The position numbers were made by a program, and so were the translations under genes. The notes beneath the pieces were generated by a model, which had not been told where the DNA came from, searched no databases, and saw only the letters and a list, made by a program, of their open reading frames with translations. From Plecoglossus altivelis (taxonomy: Eukaryota; Chordata; Actinopteri; Osmeriformes; Plecoglossidae): a DNA stretch of 64,000 nucleotides. This document shows positions 46,770 through 57,404 of the stretch, in pieces. Position 1 is the stretch's first letter. The number at the start of each line of letters is the position of its first letter. The stretch is from positions 17,202,134-17,266,133 of the forward strand of contig BROE01000020.1 of the NCBI GenBank assembly GCA_036571765.1, read 5' to 3'.

Positions 46770-47051
46770 TCTCTCTCTGAGTCTCTCTCTGCGTCTCTCC
46801 CTGTGACTCTCTTTCTCTCTCCTCCTATTGACTCGCTCTGTCCCTTCTCGCTCTGCTTCGGGTTTTCCACTGGAAATAATAAGCTAGGCCAAATCCCTCT
46901 CTCTTTCTCTTCTCTCCTCCTATCCTCTTTCTCTCTTTTCTACACCCTCCCTCCCATCCCCTCTTATTCCTCTTATCCCCTCCCTCTCTGCTGCCTTTCT
47001 CTCTCTCTCTCCCTGTCACTTCCTACCTCTCTCTCTCTCCCTCACTGCCTG

Positions 47052-47108
<57 letters not shown>

Positions 47109-48150
47109 GCCTGTTCCTACCTCTCTCTCTCCCTGCCTGTCCCTACCTCTCTCTCTCCCTGCCTGTTCCTACCTCTCTCTCTCCCTGCCTGTTCCTACCT
47201 CTCTCTCTCTCCCTCCCTGTTCCTACCTCTCTGTCTCTCCCTCCCTGCCTGTTCCTACCTCTCTCTCTCTCCCTCCCTGTTCCTACCTCTCTCTCTCCCT
47301 CCCTGCCTGTTCCTACCTCTCTCTCCCTCCTTGCCACTTCCTACCTCTCTCTCCCTACCTTGCTTCCCTCCCTCTCTAGCATTTCCTGCCTTTCCTTCCT
47401 TCCTTCCTTCACTCTCAATCTCTATTACTGCCTCACCCAATACAATACTCTCATCCCTCCTCATCCTTCATCCTTTCACACCGTCTTCTTTCCTCCCACC
47501 CTCCCTCTGTCCTCTAGTCCCCTCCCCCCTCTCCTGTCCCCTCCCTCACCCCTTCCATCCCAGGCCTCATTTCCACGGACATGCCTGAGCCCACTGGTTC
47601 TGAGCAGAGCTCTTATCAGCTCAGCTGTCGTCCACATGCAACAATGGGCTCCTTTCTCTCTTTGCCCTCCTCCTGGTTTGCTCCCTCTCTCATTCTGACA
47701 ATGAGCTGCTTTCTTCAAACTGCCTCACCAAGGGATCTCTCTCTTTCTCTCTGTTTCCCTACCCACGTTCCTCTCTCTCTCTCTCTCGTTCTCTCTTTGT
47801 TTCTCTGTGTTGCTGTGTCTCTCTATCGTTCTCTCCTCCGCTCTGTTTCTGTCTATGTTCCTGTCTCTCTCGTTTTCACTTTTTTCTCTCTGCAATCCTC
47901 TCTCACTTGATCTCTCTCTCATTCTCTCTTCCTCTCTGTTTCTCTCTCTGCATTCCTACCTCTCTCATTCACTCTTTCTCTCTGTTTCCCTCTCTCTGTG
48001 CTGCTGTCGCTCGTTCTCTTTTTCTCTCTGCGTTCCTATCTCTCATTCTCTCTTTCTCTCCGTTTCTCTCTCTCTGCAAGCCTCTCTCTCTATCTCGTTC
48101 TCTCTTTCTCTGTTTCCGTCTCATCTCTTCATCCTTCATCTATCTTCGCT
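46770..48150. repeat. Intronic CT-rich block with CCTGTTCCTACCTCT units
   Basis: A long polypyrimidine region. It contains a pure (CT)n at 47,057-47,104, followed by about nine copies of a 26-33 base unit built on CCTGCCTGTTCCTACCTCTC (47,105-47,345). Then CT-rich sequence with TTTCTCTCTGTTTCTC words follows at 47,730-48,140. Confidence 0.85.
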
Positions 48151-48999
48151 AGGCGTCTGATGATATGACAGGCCCCCAGGAGGCCCTTACCATTCTCTCT
48201 CTGTACCATAACAATAACACCGTTCTGCTTTCCTCCCTTGCCGATTTCGTCCGTTGTCTGTCCGCCAAAACCGTCGACTGTCTGTCTGTCTGTCTCTGTC
48301 TGTCTCTGTCTGTCTGCCTGCTGCCGTAATTGTATAATACAGGTACTATGCCTGCCATGCCGCTGCACTTAGCATGCAACTTGCCTGCCTGCCTCCTGCC
48401 TGCCGTGTGCTCTGCTGCTCCTGTCTACCTGCTACCGATCGCTCTGCTTCTGCCTGCAATGGCCCAGTTGTGTTTTTCTCGCGAGCGTATCTGTTTGCCT
48501 GTTTACTGGCCAGCCCCTCGACGCCGAGCGGTTTGTTTCAACCGAAATTCGGTTTAGAACGAACTAACTCTCTAGCTGAATATGAGCTGGTCTGGAATAG
48601 ACGATCTAAGCTCCCCACGAGGCGATCTCCCGTCATTTTTCTACGCGTCCCCATGGGGAAACGCAGCCGTAGTTCGTTCTCAGGACAGGCCGCGCTCTTC
48701 CCTTCGGAATGATCTGCACAAGCATCGCGCACGTAGGCTAGTGTGTCTCGCTGACTCTTACCACCACGGAAAGTGCCCTATCCCTGGGCTGATGTAGCGT
48801 GGTGGAAAAATGTACAAGGGTGCGGATTCGGAAGGGGGCGCTAGTCATGGTGGCTTTCTGGGGACAAGCAAAGCAGTTCACTGCTCATCATCAAACAGCA
48901 AACGTCTTTGATGAGATTATTAGACGCTGCTTTTAATTAACGACTTTCTGAGGCGAAGAGAATGGTCAGAGCGGGCGGTTCTCCGTGTGTTGGCTTGTG

Positions 49000-49012
49000 T
49001 GTTCGCGCACGC

Positions 49013-49043
<31 letters not shown>

Positions 49044-49655
49044 CAGCACCGTGGTGACAGTGGCAGGGTTTAGACTCATCACGCTGTCAAACTTGCTCAC
49101 AGAAAATTGCTTTGGGGAGCTTTTCTCTGGGAAGAAAAAACAAACTGGTTGAAGCATCAACATCATCTTTCAGCCGTTTTCACCCCTATCAGTGGCCCTC
49201 TGCTGATCTTACCCAGCTCAGAGACTCTGAAGCCCTAATCTGTCTAGTTTCCAGTGGAATGAAGGATATGTGGGGAGGTGGAAAGAAGAGCAGGAGGTGG
49301 ACTGGAGAAAGGGGTGATGAATGAGTGAAGGGAAGCGAGCGGAATGGAAGGGGCCAGGGAGGATGGATGAGGAGGGTAAGGAGGGTGGAGGCGCAGCGGA
49401 ACGGGGCAGTTGAGAGAGGGGGGGAGGAGACGGAGGGGCGGGGAGGGGCGGGGCGGAGAGGGTACGAGGTAGAGAGGAGAGGAAGGTAGAAGGAGGAGGA
49501 GGCTTCTAAAAGCTCAGAGGCAGCGGGATCGTTGTAAAATGCCAGCTGCTATTGCCTCGACTGACTCCTGTGTGTGCGTGCGCGTGTGTGCATGTGCGTG
49601 TGTATGTATGTGTGTGTGTGTGTGTTTGTGCGCGTGTGCGTGCGTGGATGAGCTC
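49000..49655. repeat. Intronic GT and G-rich tracts
   Basis: (GT)n with GCGC at 49,008-49,044, G-rich GGGGCGGGG words at 49,370-49,500, GT-rich at 49,572-49,645. The interval 49,050-49,370 is unique. Confidence 0.75.
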
Positions 49656-49669
49656 CCCCAGCAGCTCCT

Positions 49670-49805
49670 GTGTACTAGTTAGAGCTTTAATGATGTGTCT
49701 TGGGAGAGTCAGCTCTTCATAATTTATCAGGCAGGATTTATTAGACGCAGATTTAACTGGTTAATGCCGGGAGCAGAGAACCCATTTGTTCGTGTTTTGG
49801 ATTTG
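49670..49805. promoter_or_regulatory. Candidate intronic conserved element
   Basis: A unique AT-rich patch just upstream of coding exon 2, with CTTTAATGATG, CATAATTTATC, GATTTATTAGACG and GATTTAACTGGTTAATG words. Possibly an intronic enhancer. No measure of conservation is available here. Confidence 0.25.
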
Positions 49806-49971
49806 TGTTTTGGAATGCATTGTTGCTCCCTTGTGATCCATTGGATCAGGTATCTGCTACAGGGTGCTTTGACTCTGTTCATTGCCTGCGTCACCGTCGA
49901 CTTTGATGGTGAGGTCCCTGCAAAATCACCTACGCTCATTTCTTGACGTTTGCCTTTCTCTTGTCGTCTAG

Positions 49972-52236
49972 ATCACGGAGTCTGGCAAGCAGACACTCCC
50001 AGGTTGGCTGCACTGGGACCCTGCCACCCTCTCCCTGCTGGGCCTCCCTCTGGAGGAGGATAAGGGGGTGACCTACATCTCTGTGACCCACCCCAACCAT
50101 GACCAGGAGGTCTTCTCCATCGAGGTCCACCCCGAGGAGCACGCAGACGCGGACCAGGTCCAATCGGCCGTCCAGACCACCACCAACGACGTCCAGCCGT
50201 TCTTCTGCTCCAACGAGGAGCCCGTCACCGTGCTGACCATCATCCTGGACGCCGACCTGACCAAGATGACCTCCGACCAGAGGGTGGCGCTGCTGGCCAG
50301 CATGCAGAGCTTCTCCGGGGTGGGTCTCCAGCACATGAAGGTCCTGCCTGTGGTCAACAACCGCTTGTTCGACATGTCGGCCTTCATGGCCGGGCCGGGC
50401 AATGCCAAGAAGGTGGTTGAGAACGGGGCTCTGCTGTCCTGGAAGCTGGGCTGTTCCCTGGACCAGAGCTCCGTGCCCAACATCAGCAAGGTCCAGATTC
50501 CGGCCAAAGAGGGTACGATGTCTGCCCGCCTTGGCTACCCTGTGGTGGGTTGGCACATCGCCAACAAGAAGCCCCACGTTCCCAAACGAGTCAGGCGCTA
50601 TCTCAACAACACGCCCACCCCAGTGTTGACGGTCCTACCCCCCACCACTCTGGTGGAGCCCCCCGTTCGCATCGTGCCCACCCTGTCCTCACCTTCCATT
50701 GCCACGCCCTCGGAGAGCTCCGCCCCTCCGGTACGAGGACCAGTACCCCTACCCGGTAAACCCACTATTCGCATCCGCGACTCCATCTCTCACACCCCAA
50801 CCGTGGGTCCCCCCTTGCCAACCCGGATGTTAGAGTCCACCAGCACCGTTGCCATCCAGCCCACCATGACCCGACCTACCATCATCGAGCCAACGGCCAC
50901 GCCTCCCACCCCGACTACCAGGAGGCCCACAAAGAGGCCCCGCAGACCCAAGACCACCCCGGTACCCAGGGAGCCCAAGACCACCACGCCCAAGCCCGCC
51001 AGACGCACCACGCCCTCCCCCTTCATCCCCGACCCCAGCAACGAGAAACCAGTGCTGCGCAACCCCATCGACCAGGTCAACGCTTGGGTGGGCACCTACT
51101 TTGAGGTGAAGATCCCGTCGGACACGTTCTTCGACAGGGAGGACGGAACCACGGACAAGCTCCGCCTGACCCTGAGGAAGAACCACAACGAGCTGGTGGG
51201 AGACGACTCCTGGATCCAGTTCAACAGCACCAGCCAGCTGCTGTTCGGCCTCCCCGAGGCGAACACGGTGGGCAAGCATGAGTACTTCATGCAGGCCACG
51301 GACAAAGGAGGCCTGAACGCCATCGACGCCTTCGAGGTGCGCGTCAACCGCTGGGCGTCCAACAACAAGTCTCCCGTGCTGTTCACCGCTCGCTTCCAGG
51401 GAGAACCTCACACAGTCACCGGAGACATCCACAAGAAGATCCTGCTGATCAAGAAGCTGGCCTACTCGTTCGGAGACCGCAACAGCAGCATCATTACGCT
51501 GAGGAACATCACCAAGGGCTCCATCGTGGTAGACTGGACCAACAACAGCCTGCAGCAGAACCCGTGTCCTCGTGATCAGATCAACGCCATGAGCCGGCGC
51601 ATCTCAGACGCTCAGGGACGCCCGTCTCAGACTTTCGTCAACGCCATGGAGCCGGACTTTAAGCCGCTGGGAATCACCGTCAAGGGTACGGGAGCCTGCA
51701 GGAACTACATGTTTGTTCCCCCAGGAGAGATCGTCATCCCAGAGCCTCCGGCCCCCACGCCGGCGCTGGGCACAGGCCGCCAGAGCACGGACGACGTCTA
51801 CCTGCACACGGTCATCCCTGCCGTGGTGGTAGCCGCCATCTTGCTGATCGCCGGCATCGTGGCCATGATCTGCTACCGTAAGAAGCGCAAGGGCAAGCTG
51901 ACCATTGAAGACCAGGCCACCTTCATCAAGAAGGGCGTTCCCATCATTTTCGCAGACGAGCTGGACGACTCCAAGCCCCCTCCATCCTCCAGCATGCCCC
52001 TGATCCTCCAGGAGGAGAAGCCCCCTCTCCCCCCCCCAGAGTACCCTATGGGCAGCCCCGAGACCACGCCCCTCAACCAGGACCTGCTGGGGGAGTACAC
52101 AGCCCTTCGGGATGAGGACCCCAATGCCCCACCCTACCAACCTCCACCCCCCTTCACCACCCCCATGGAGGGCAAGGGCTCCCGGCCGAAGAACATGACC
52201 CCTTACAGATCTCCGCCCCCCTACGTGCCCCCCTAA
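49972..52236 (+). CDS. dag1: Dystroglycan, coding exon 2 (alpha and beta subunits)
   Basis: Encodes residues 138-891 (human protein 895). In order: the rest of the N-terminal Ig-like domain; an S6-type domain with cysteines 216 and 298; a furin site R-V-R-R at 343-346; a Thr/Pro-rich mucin region (about 350-494) keeping T-P-T at 351-353 and 412-414, the sites equivalent to the matriglycan-bearing threonines; a second Ig/cadherin-like domain (about 497-597); and a SEA-type region with autocleavage Gly653-Ser654 and cysteines 669 and 713. The transmembrane helix is at 750-772, then basic R-K-K-R-K-G-K, PPxY-type motifs and a C-terminal P-P-P-Y-V-P-P that binds dystrophin/utrophin. Alpha binds laminin outside the cell and beta anchors it to the cytoskeleton. 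No frameshift is seen, and third positions are strongly GC. The exon opens at ATC after AG at 49,970-49,971 and ends at TAA. Confidence 0.97.
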   Translation: MTESGKQTLPGWLHWDPATLSLLGLPLEEDKGVTYISVTHPNHDQEVFSIEVHPEEHADADQVQSAVQTTTNDVQPFFCSNEEPVTVLTIILDADLTKMTSDQRVALLASMQSFSGVGLQHMKVLPVVNNRLFDMSAFMAGPGNAKKVVENGALLSWKLGCSLDQSSVPNISKVQIPAKEGTMSARLGYPVVGWHIANKKPHVPKRVRRYLNNTPTPVLTVLPPTTLVEPPVRIVPTLSSPSIATPSESSAPPVRGPVPLPGKPTIRIRDSISHTPTVGPPLPTRMLESTSTVAIQPTMTRPTIIEPTATPPTPTTRRPTKRPRRPKTTPVPREPKTTTPKPARRTTPSPFIPDPSNEKPVLRNPIDQVNAWVGTYFEVKIPSDTFFDREDGTTDKLRLTLRKNHNELVGDDSWIQFNSTSQLLFGLPEANTVGKHEYFMQATDKGGLNAIDAFEVRVNRWASNNKSPVLFTARFQGEPHTVTGDIHKKILLIKKLAYSFGDRNSSIITLRNITKGSIVVDWTNNSLQQNPCPRDQINAMSRRISDAQGRPSQTFVNAMEPDFKPLGITVKGTGACRNYMFVPPGEIVIPEPPAPTPALGTGRQSTDDVYLHTVIPAVVVAAILLIAGIVAMICYRKKRKGKLTIEDQATFIKKGVPIIFADELDDSKPPPSSSMPLILQEEKPPLPPPEYPMGSPETTPLNQDLLGEYTALRDEDPNAPPYQPPPPFTTPMEGKGSRPKNMTPYRSPPPYVPP

Positions 52237-53780
52237 GACCCGCCCACACCTCCTGAGGAGGACACCAGAGTACTGGGACAATGCTCAGTCTGCTCTGATT
52301 GGATAACAGGGGGGAGGAGAGCTCTGCTATTGGGGAACTTGGGTTGGGAGGGAGGGGTGGTGATTAGGAGGAGGAGTTGAGAGAGCTGGGGAGGAGCTGG
52401 GGGGAAGCTGCCTACGGTAGCCCATCAGGACAAATTTCAGTGTGTCTGGTGACAAGAGGCTACTGCTGGCGGGATGGCTAGCTGTGGGACACGCCCTCTC
52501 CTGTTCCAGCACTTTCTCTGTTTGTTTGAACGGGCTTTCAGTTTCTGGTTTTGTGTGTCTCCGGGTTTTTCGTTTTTTTCTGGACTGACTTCAAATCAAA
52601 CTCTTTTCCTAACACCGCAGTTTTTTATCTTTGTTTTCAATCGATTTAAGACAAACATGTCGCAGGCTAACTGCTTTTAACGGGGGGAGTACTCTCTGCC
52701 TGTGGAGACAGACCTGTGACCATCTGGACACGGCCCCTCACACTCTGGCTGCACTTCTCAGATCCAGCAAGGTGTGCCGCCTTTTAACACTAGTTGTACG
52801 TTTTTTATCCTTATTCTCTCTTCTAGCAGAGATCAGCATAACAAGGTAGTCTAAACAGAAATAGAAATTATTAAATGATATATCGTTTGTTTTTTGTTCG
52901 TTTTTTCGATCGTTTGTTTTTGCTTTTTTGGAGATCCACTGTATATCCGGAAGATGTTCCGACGAGTAGTGTTGTTTTGTTGGTGGTGGATAGGACTGAC
53001 TGAAATAGGCTGCAGGAGATCTTTCCCCCCCCCCCCCCCACGAAGAGAAAGCAGCAATGTGGGCGTTCTGAATGTCCGCGCAGAGTAGACGGTCAAAGTG
53101 GCCATCTTTGTAAGGTCAAGCTGTACCAGCCTCCGTGTCTAGAAAATCAAACACCCAGGTTATGGCCAGAAGAAGTTGCCATCTTTGTAAGGTCAAGTTC
53201 GTATCTCGGTGGCCAAGCTTTGAGGTGCGCAATTTTCTTCCTTAATGGGTTGTCGAGTTGATCATCGGGTTTGACTGAAGCCTCCTCGACTCTTAGCGCC
53301 AAACCAGACATCACGCTGATCCCTTTTCCTGTGAATGACCCTCTTTACATGACAGCTGAATGCCATTTTGCCTTTCCGGTGAAGCGTCGAAGTGTCTTCT
53401 GTACATATTGCTACGTCTGTTGAAACCTTATTTATGTCTCTGAGAATCAGATGTGGAAAAAGGCTCCTGCAGTTTATTTTAGAGAAGAGGGGGAATATTT
53501 TTTTACGGAGTGTTGCTCTGGTTCGCTCGGCTAAGGAGAGAAGAGTTCAGCGCTATCGAGATGATCCCTGGAGGGATGTACAAATGTTATTCACAGATTA
53601 GAGGTCACATTTGCAAGGAGACGAGAGAATATGGAAAGCGAGGATAGGGAAAGCCAGAGAAGGAGGAATGAGAGGAAGTTTCCAAAATAAGATCGTTCGA
53701 CAAACACTGACAAAAGGGTCGATGAAAAACTCTAATTTTTTTACGAAGTTTTTGATACAGCCTCCAAATCGTTTGATTGA

Positions 53781-53786
53781 AATAAA
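53781..53786 (+). terminator. Proximal polyadenylation signal AATAAA
   Basis: Canonical hexamer 1.5 kb after the dag1 stop, within AT-rich sequence. It is followed by A-rich rather than GU-rich sequence, so its strength is uncertain. Confidence 0.4.
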
Positions 53787-54943
53787 ACAACAACAAAAAA
53801 AACAATGATTAATGGATAGTCTACTGCAATTTGTAAAATCTTTAGCTTAGAGAATTGATTGAGTTACGTACACCTTTTTTCTTGTATCTTATATTTCAAA
53901 GTGTTTTATTTTTGTGTGTTGGCATATCAAATTTAAATGTGTGTTCTGCTATACAGTCAGAATGACCCAATTTATGTAATCGCAAGTTTATTTTTGTCAT
54001 GTTTGCTAATGAGTTTTGACTGAAAGTGACCCTTTGCAATAATGTTCGACGCAGTCCTGTGGTGGCTGTTGAATACAGGTAGAGAAGAACATAAGAGAAG
54101 CATCAGAACTTCTGCTGTTGTTTGAACGATAAGTAACATGTTGATACGTGTACCGGTGTCAAACAACACTCAGTTTTGTTCATAGAAAGAGCGTTTTACC
54201 ACAGAAGCCAAATGTTTAGGTACGTAATCCAACTTTATCACCGGCACGCTCAAACCACCCCCACCCTAGCCCACCCTAGCCCACACTAGCCCACCCCCTC
54301 CCCTCCTCCTACCCCCCCACACACACAGCACAACACCATCCATCATGCTTGCATTACACACAGCGCATCATAAAACCATCTATCTTACCTGTACTACTCA
54401 TACACACCTAAGTGCCTACGTCCAGACTCCAGAATTCTGGAGCGTGTCAAGTTCTAAGGACTGGACGTTCCCTGGCGTGCGTACGTCATGGTCTATAGAT
54501 TTATTTTTATGGATGAGCTTTGGTCATAATCATTTTCTAATGCTTCCATTTAACCCCCCCCCCCACGTTGATGATTGGATCCAGCCTGGGACCGAGGGAG
54601 GAGCCAGGCGACAGACACACCCACACTCCTGTCACCTCACCTCACGTCTGTGGTCTCAGTTTGGGACCTCTGGCTAGGAACAACTAGAGATTGAAAATGT
54701 TTTTTTTTTTTGGATTTTGAAACCTCAACCCTCATTAAAAGGTTAACATGTGAACGTTGCCGCCGCCCAGCTTGATTGTCCTCACTTCCTGATATCCATC
54801 CGGCACCAGGTTAGCGCTCAGGACTGTTGGGTTGATGCCGCATGACACGCAGGTCAATGGTATCGATTAGGCATTCCCTGGCTATTGATTTGACGTGAAT
54901 AGCCAATCAGGTTTCATGCACCTTGAAGAATGTTGAGTTACTG

Positions 54944-54949
54944 AATAAA
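54944..54949 (+). terminator. Distal polyadenylation signal AATAAA
   Basis: Canonical hexamer followed about 20 bases later by TCTGTGTTG, a typical downstream GU element. Best candidate for the dag1 transcript end. Confidence 0.45.
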
Positions 54950-54970
54950 ACGCAACGATCGATCTGTGTT

Positions 54971-55314
54971 GATTAAGGTTCCCAGCTCTGCACAGGCTAT
55001 CACAGGACAAACAGGACACCGTGGGGTTAAGGATAGCTACAAGCCAGGGAACGACCAGCCCTTAGAACTTGACCCGTTCCAGAATTCTGGAGTCTGGCGG
55101 GACAGGACAAAGAGGACACGGTGGGGTTAGGGTACACGCTGTACCCCCCCCCTGGTGTTCTACCTGAGATCATTTCCTTTGGCCCTGACAGGGACTGAAT
55201 CTCGGAGCTTTAGACGGTGTTCAGGAGTCCTGAACCGGCGTAGACTCAGACGGGGTCAAGAGGTCGTCTGCTGATTCTAAACGACTTTGCGGTTTCTCCA
55301 TCTGATGTCTCTAG
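54971..55314. other. Unique sequence between dag1 and next candidate exon
   Basis: Unique. It contains a repeated ACCGTGGGGTTA/ACGGTGGGGTTA word with the CAGAATTCTGGAG palindrome-like word nearby (55,080). The same CAGAATTCTGGAGCG-type word occurs near 54,429. No coding signal until the acceptor-like CTCTAG at 55,309-55,314. Confidence 0.4.
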
Positions 55315-55536
55315 GTGGTCGTGTGTAATTCAGACGAAGGCTGGGGTTACTACGTTGGGCCTTTTAATCACGAAGGCTTAGTGGCTCTACACTTCACTGA
55401 TGGGGAAGAAGTAGAAGGATACATGGAGAGATATTTGAAGGAGAATAAACTAAAAATGCACACACAAACACACAAACACGCACAAACACACACACAAACA
55501 CACACACATAAACAATCCTTGGCTTTCATTCACCGG
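55315..55536 (+). CDS. Possible coding exon of an unidentified gene
   Basis: After an acceptor-like TGTCTCTAG, the frame reads about 48 residues of complex, protein-like sequence. It is rich in acidic and aromatic residues, including D-E-G-W-G-Y-Y-V-G-P-F, H-F-T-D-G-E-E-V-E-G-Y-M-E-R-Y-L and K-E-N-K-L. It then runs into a CA/CAAA repeat without a stop. A donor-like GTTAAG follows at 55,537. I do not recognise the family. The complexity of the first 48 residues argues for an exon or an exon remnant, but the microsatellite inside the frame argues against a normal one. Confidence 0.3.
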
Positions 55537-55859
55537 TTAAGTTTGCTTTGTGGACATTAGTGTTGGATATATCAATAAGGATTCATTGATTTTACTGACA
55601 TGATCACATAGTATAGTTTTGAAAGGCTAAGATAAGTGTCTAGCCTAGTACTGTATGCTGCCTGCGTATTTAAAATATTCCGTCCTGGAAGCTGGCCCAG
55701 ATAGAGGATACAGCTCTAATGACCAAATATATTGTTTTGTTTTCCTTTTGTTTACTGTCAAGTCTGTTCTCGTTTCATTTCTGCAAAGCGTGGAGCTGGA
55801 TGGATCCAACACGCTCTGCCTTATGTGGCTGATCCTCTGCCTCTCCGCTCCCATGCCCG

Positions 55860-56835
55860 TGGGGTCACACTGCTGTCCTCTCGTCTTCCCACACCACGGT
55901 CCTCATGTCCTCCTGTCCTCTCGTCTTCCCACACCACGGTGCTCATGTCCTCCTGTCCTCTCATGCTCTCACTCTACGGTCTCATGTTCTCACTGTCGTC
56001 ATGGCCTTCGTATTCTTCTCATCTACGGTCCTCATGTACTCCTGTTCCTCTGTCCTCTCTATTGTCCCACACCACGGTCCTCTCTCCTGCCTCCTCTGTC
56101 CTCTCTTCTTCCCACACCACGGTCCTCCTGTCCTCCTGTCCTCTCATCTTCCCACACCACGGTCCTCCTGTCCTCCTGTCCTCTCATCTTCCCACACCAC
56201 GGTCCTCCTGTCCTCCTGTCCTCCTGTCCCTCTCTCTTCTCAGCCTTCTACGGTCTCATTGTCCCCTGTCTCTCTCATTTCTCACTCTACGGTCTCCTTG
56301 TCCCCTTCCTTCTCATCCTTCCACCCATCGGTCCTCCTGTTCCTGCTGTCCTGCGCTGTCCTCTCATCTCTCTCAACTCTCGCGGTTGCCTCATGCGTCC
56401 TTTCCTGTGTCCTTCGCTGTCCTTCTATCATATTCTCACTTCTTACATACGGTCTCCTTCATGGCCCTCCTGGGTCCTCCTGTCCTCTCATCTTCTCACT
56501 CTACGGTCCTCATGTCCTCCTGTCCTCACGTCTCACGTCCTCACATCCTCACATCCTCACATCCTCACATCCTCACGTCCTCACGTCCTCTCTCTCTTCT
56601 CACTCTACGGTTCTGTCCTCCTGTCTCCTGCCTCTCATCTTCTCCACTCTACGGTCCCTCTGTCTCCTGTCCTCCTGTCCTCTCAATCTTCCCCAACCCG
56701 TCCATCTTTGTCCTCCTGTCCTCCCATCTTCTCACTCTACGCTCCTTCTGTCCTCTCGTCTTCTCACTCCACAGTTCTCCTGTCCTCCTGTCCTTCTGTC
56801 CTCTTGTCTTCTCACATTACAGTCAACCTTCTAGA
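55860..56835. repeat. 40-bp minisatellite, C/T-rich
   Basis: A unit built on CTTCCCACACCACGGTCCTC plus CTGTCCTCCTGTCCTCTCAT, exact 40-base period at 56,101-56,220. It decays to variants with CTCACTCTACGGTC towards both ends, and an 8-bp sub-array (CCTCACAT) at 56,525-56,590. The 300-420 codon open frames across it are by-products. Confidence 0.95.
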
Positions 56836-57177
56836 TGGGGATACAGATCTATGGGGAACCTTCTAGATGGCGCGATACCAGAAAGGATGGTAAGTTACAG
56901 AAACACACTATCTGTGTCCCATCGTCCATCGCCTTTATTTGAGAGTTCCACATGTTTTCTCCAGGTGTCCCAGATACACATACTGCAGAGCAGCTCTTGA
57001 CTGGCTCAGATGGACACGGAAGCACAAATCAAATGTCTAGATTCTATTGAATAAAGACAGTCTGACAGACAGTCAACAGATGGACAGATCGACTGACAGA
57101 CAGACCAACTGACAGACAGACAGACAGAACAGACAGACAGACAGATAGACAGACAGACAGACAGGGATGCAGAAGTG
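56836..57177. repeat. Unique sequence then (GACA)n microsatellite
   Basis: TCTAGATGG repeats twice at 56,829 and 56,861. Unique sequence follows to about 57,055, then GACAGACAGA-type units at 57,055-57,165. Confidence 0.8.
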
Positions 57178-57404
57178 AAAGAGTTTGAGGGACAGTTTCC
57201 CCAGACACAGGGCCCCAGACACCGCAGGGCCCCAGACACCACAGGGCCCCCAGACACCACAGGGCCTCAGACTCTGCACCCAGGAACAGTGCCTCTCGAA
57301 GGGACAGCAAGGAGCAGCCCCAGCCTGTTGGATCTATCCAGTGACTGGGAGTCTGTACTGTCAGACCCTGGGTCTCTCAGGGACATGAGTGACAAGCAGC
57401 TGAG
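57178..57404 (+). CDS. Possible coding exon of an unidentified gene
   Basis: An open frame ending at a near-perfect donor, CAGCTGAG followed by GTGAGG at 57,405. The 3' half reads like genuine protein: S-S-P-S-L-L-D-L-S-S-D-W-E-S-V-L and then R-D-M-S-D-K-Q-L-R. The 5' half contains 3-4 copies of a 17-18 base GGGCCCCAGACACC repeat. The last residues resemble the opening of a LEM-type helix, but that is weak. The acceptor is unclear (GATGCAG near 57,171 is pyrimidine-poor). It may belong with the 55,315 exon. Confidence 0.3.

Larger units (their letters stand above)
41390..49971 (+). other. dag1: dag1 intron between the coding exons
   Basis: An 8.6-kb intron with GTGAGA donor and a pyrimidine-rich acceptor ending in CTAG at 49,968-49,971. 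Large parts are simple repeats, listed separately. The unique parts (41,400-42,420, 43,230-43,860, 45,000-45,200, 45,540-46,000, 48,150-49,000 and 49,050-49,370) show no gene, RNA gene or transposon that I recognise. Confidence 0.85.
52237..54970 (+). other. dag1: Probable dag1 3'UTR
   Basis: Mostly unique, becoming AT-rich after 52,500, with few repeats until 54,240. That contrasts with the rest of the window. It ends after the AATAAA at 54,944 followed by a TCTGTGTTG GU-rich word, giving a 2.7-kb UTR. An earlier end near 53,810 is also possible. Homopolymer C runs occur at about 53,026 and 54,555. Confidence 0.45.

Noticed and set aside
49936..52281. Several 140-225 codon frames on the - strand opposite dag1
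   Set aside because: Antisense shadows of a GC-rich coding exon. The dag1 frame is unmistakable and continuous.
55655..57000. Overlapping 300-420 codon frames on the + strand
   Set aside because: All are translations of the 40-bp C/T-rich minisatellite in different frames.
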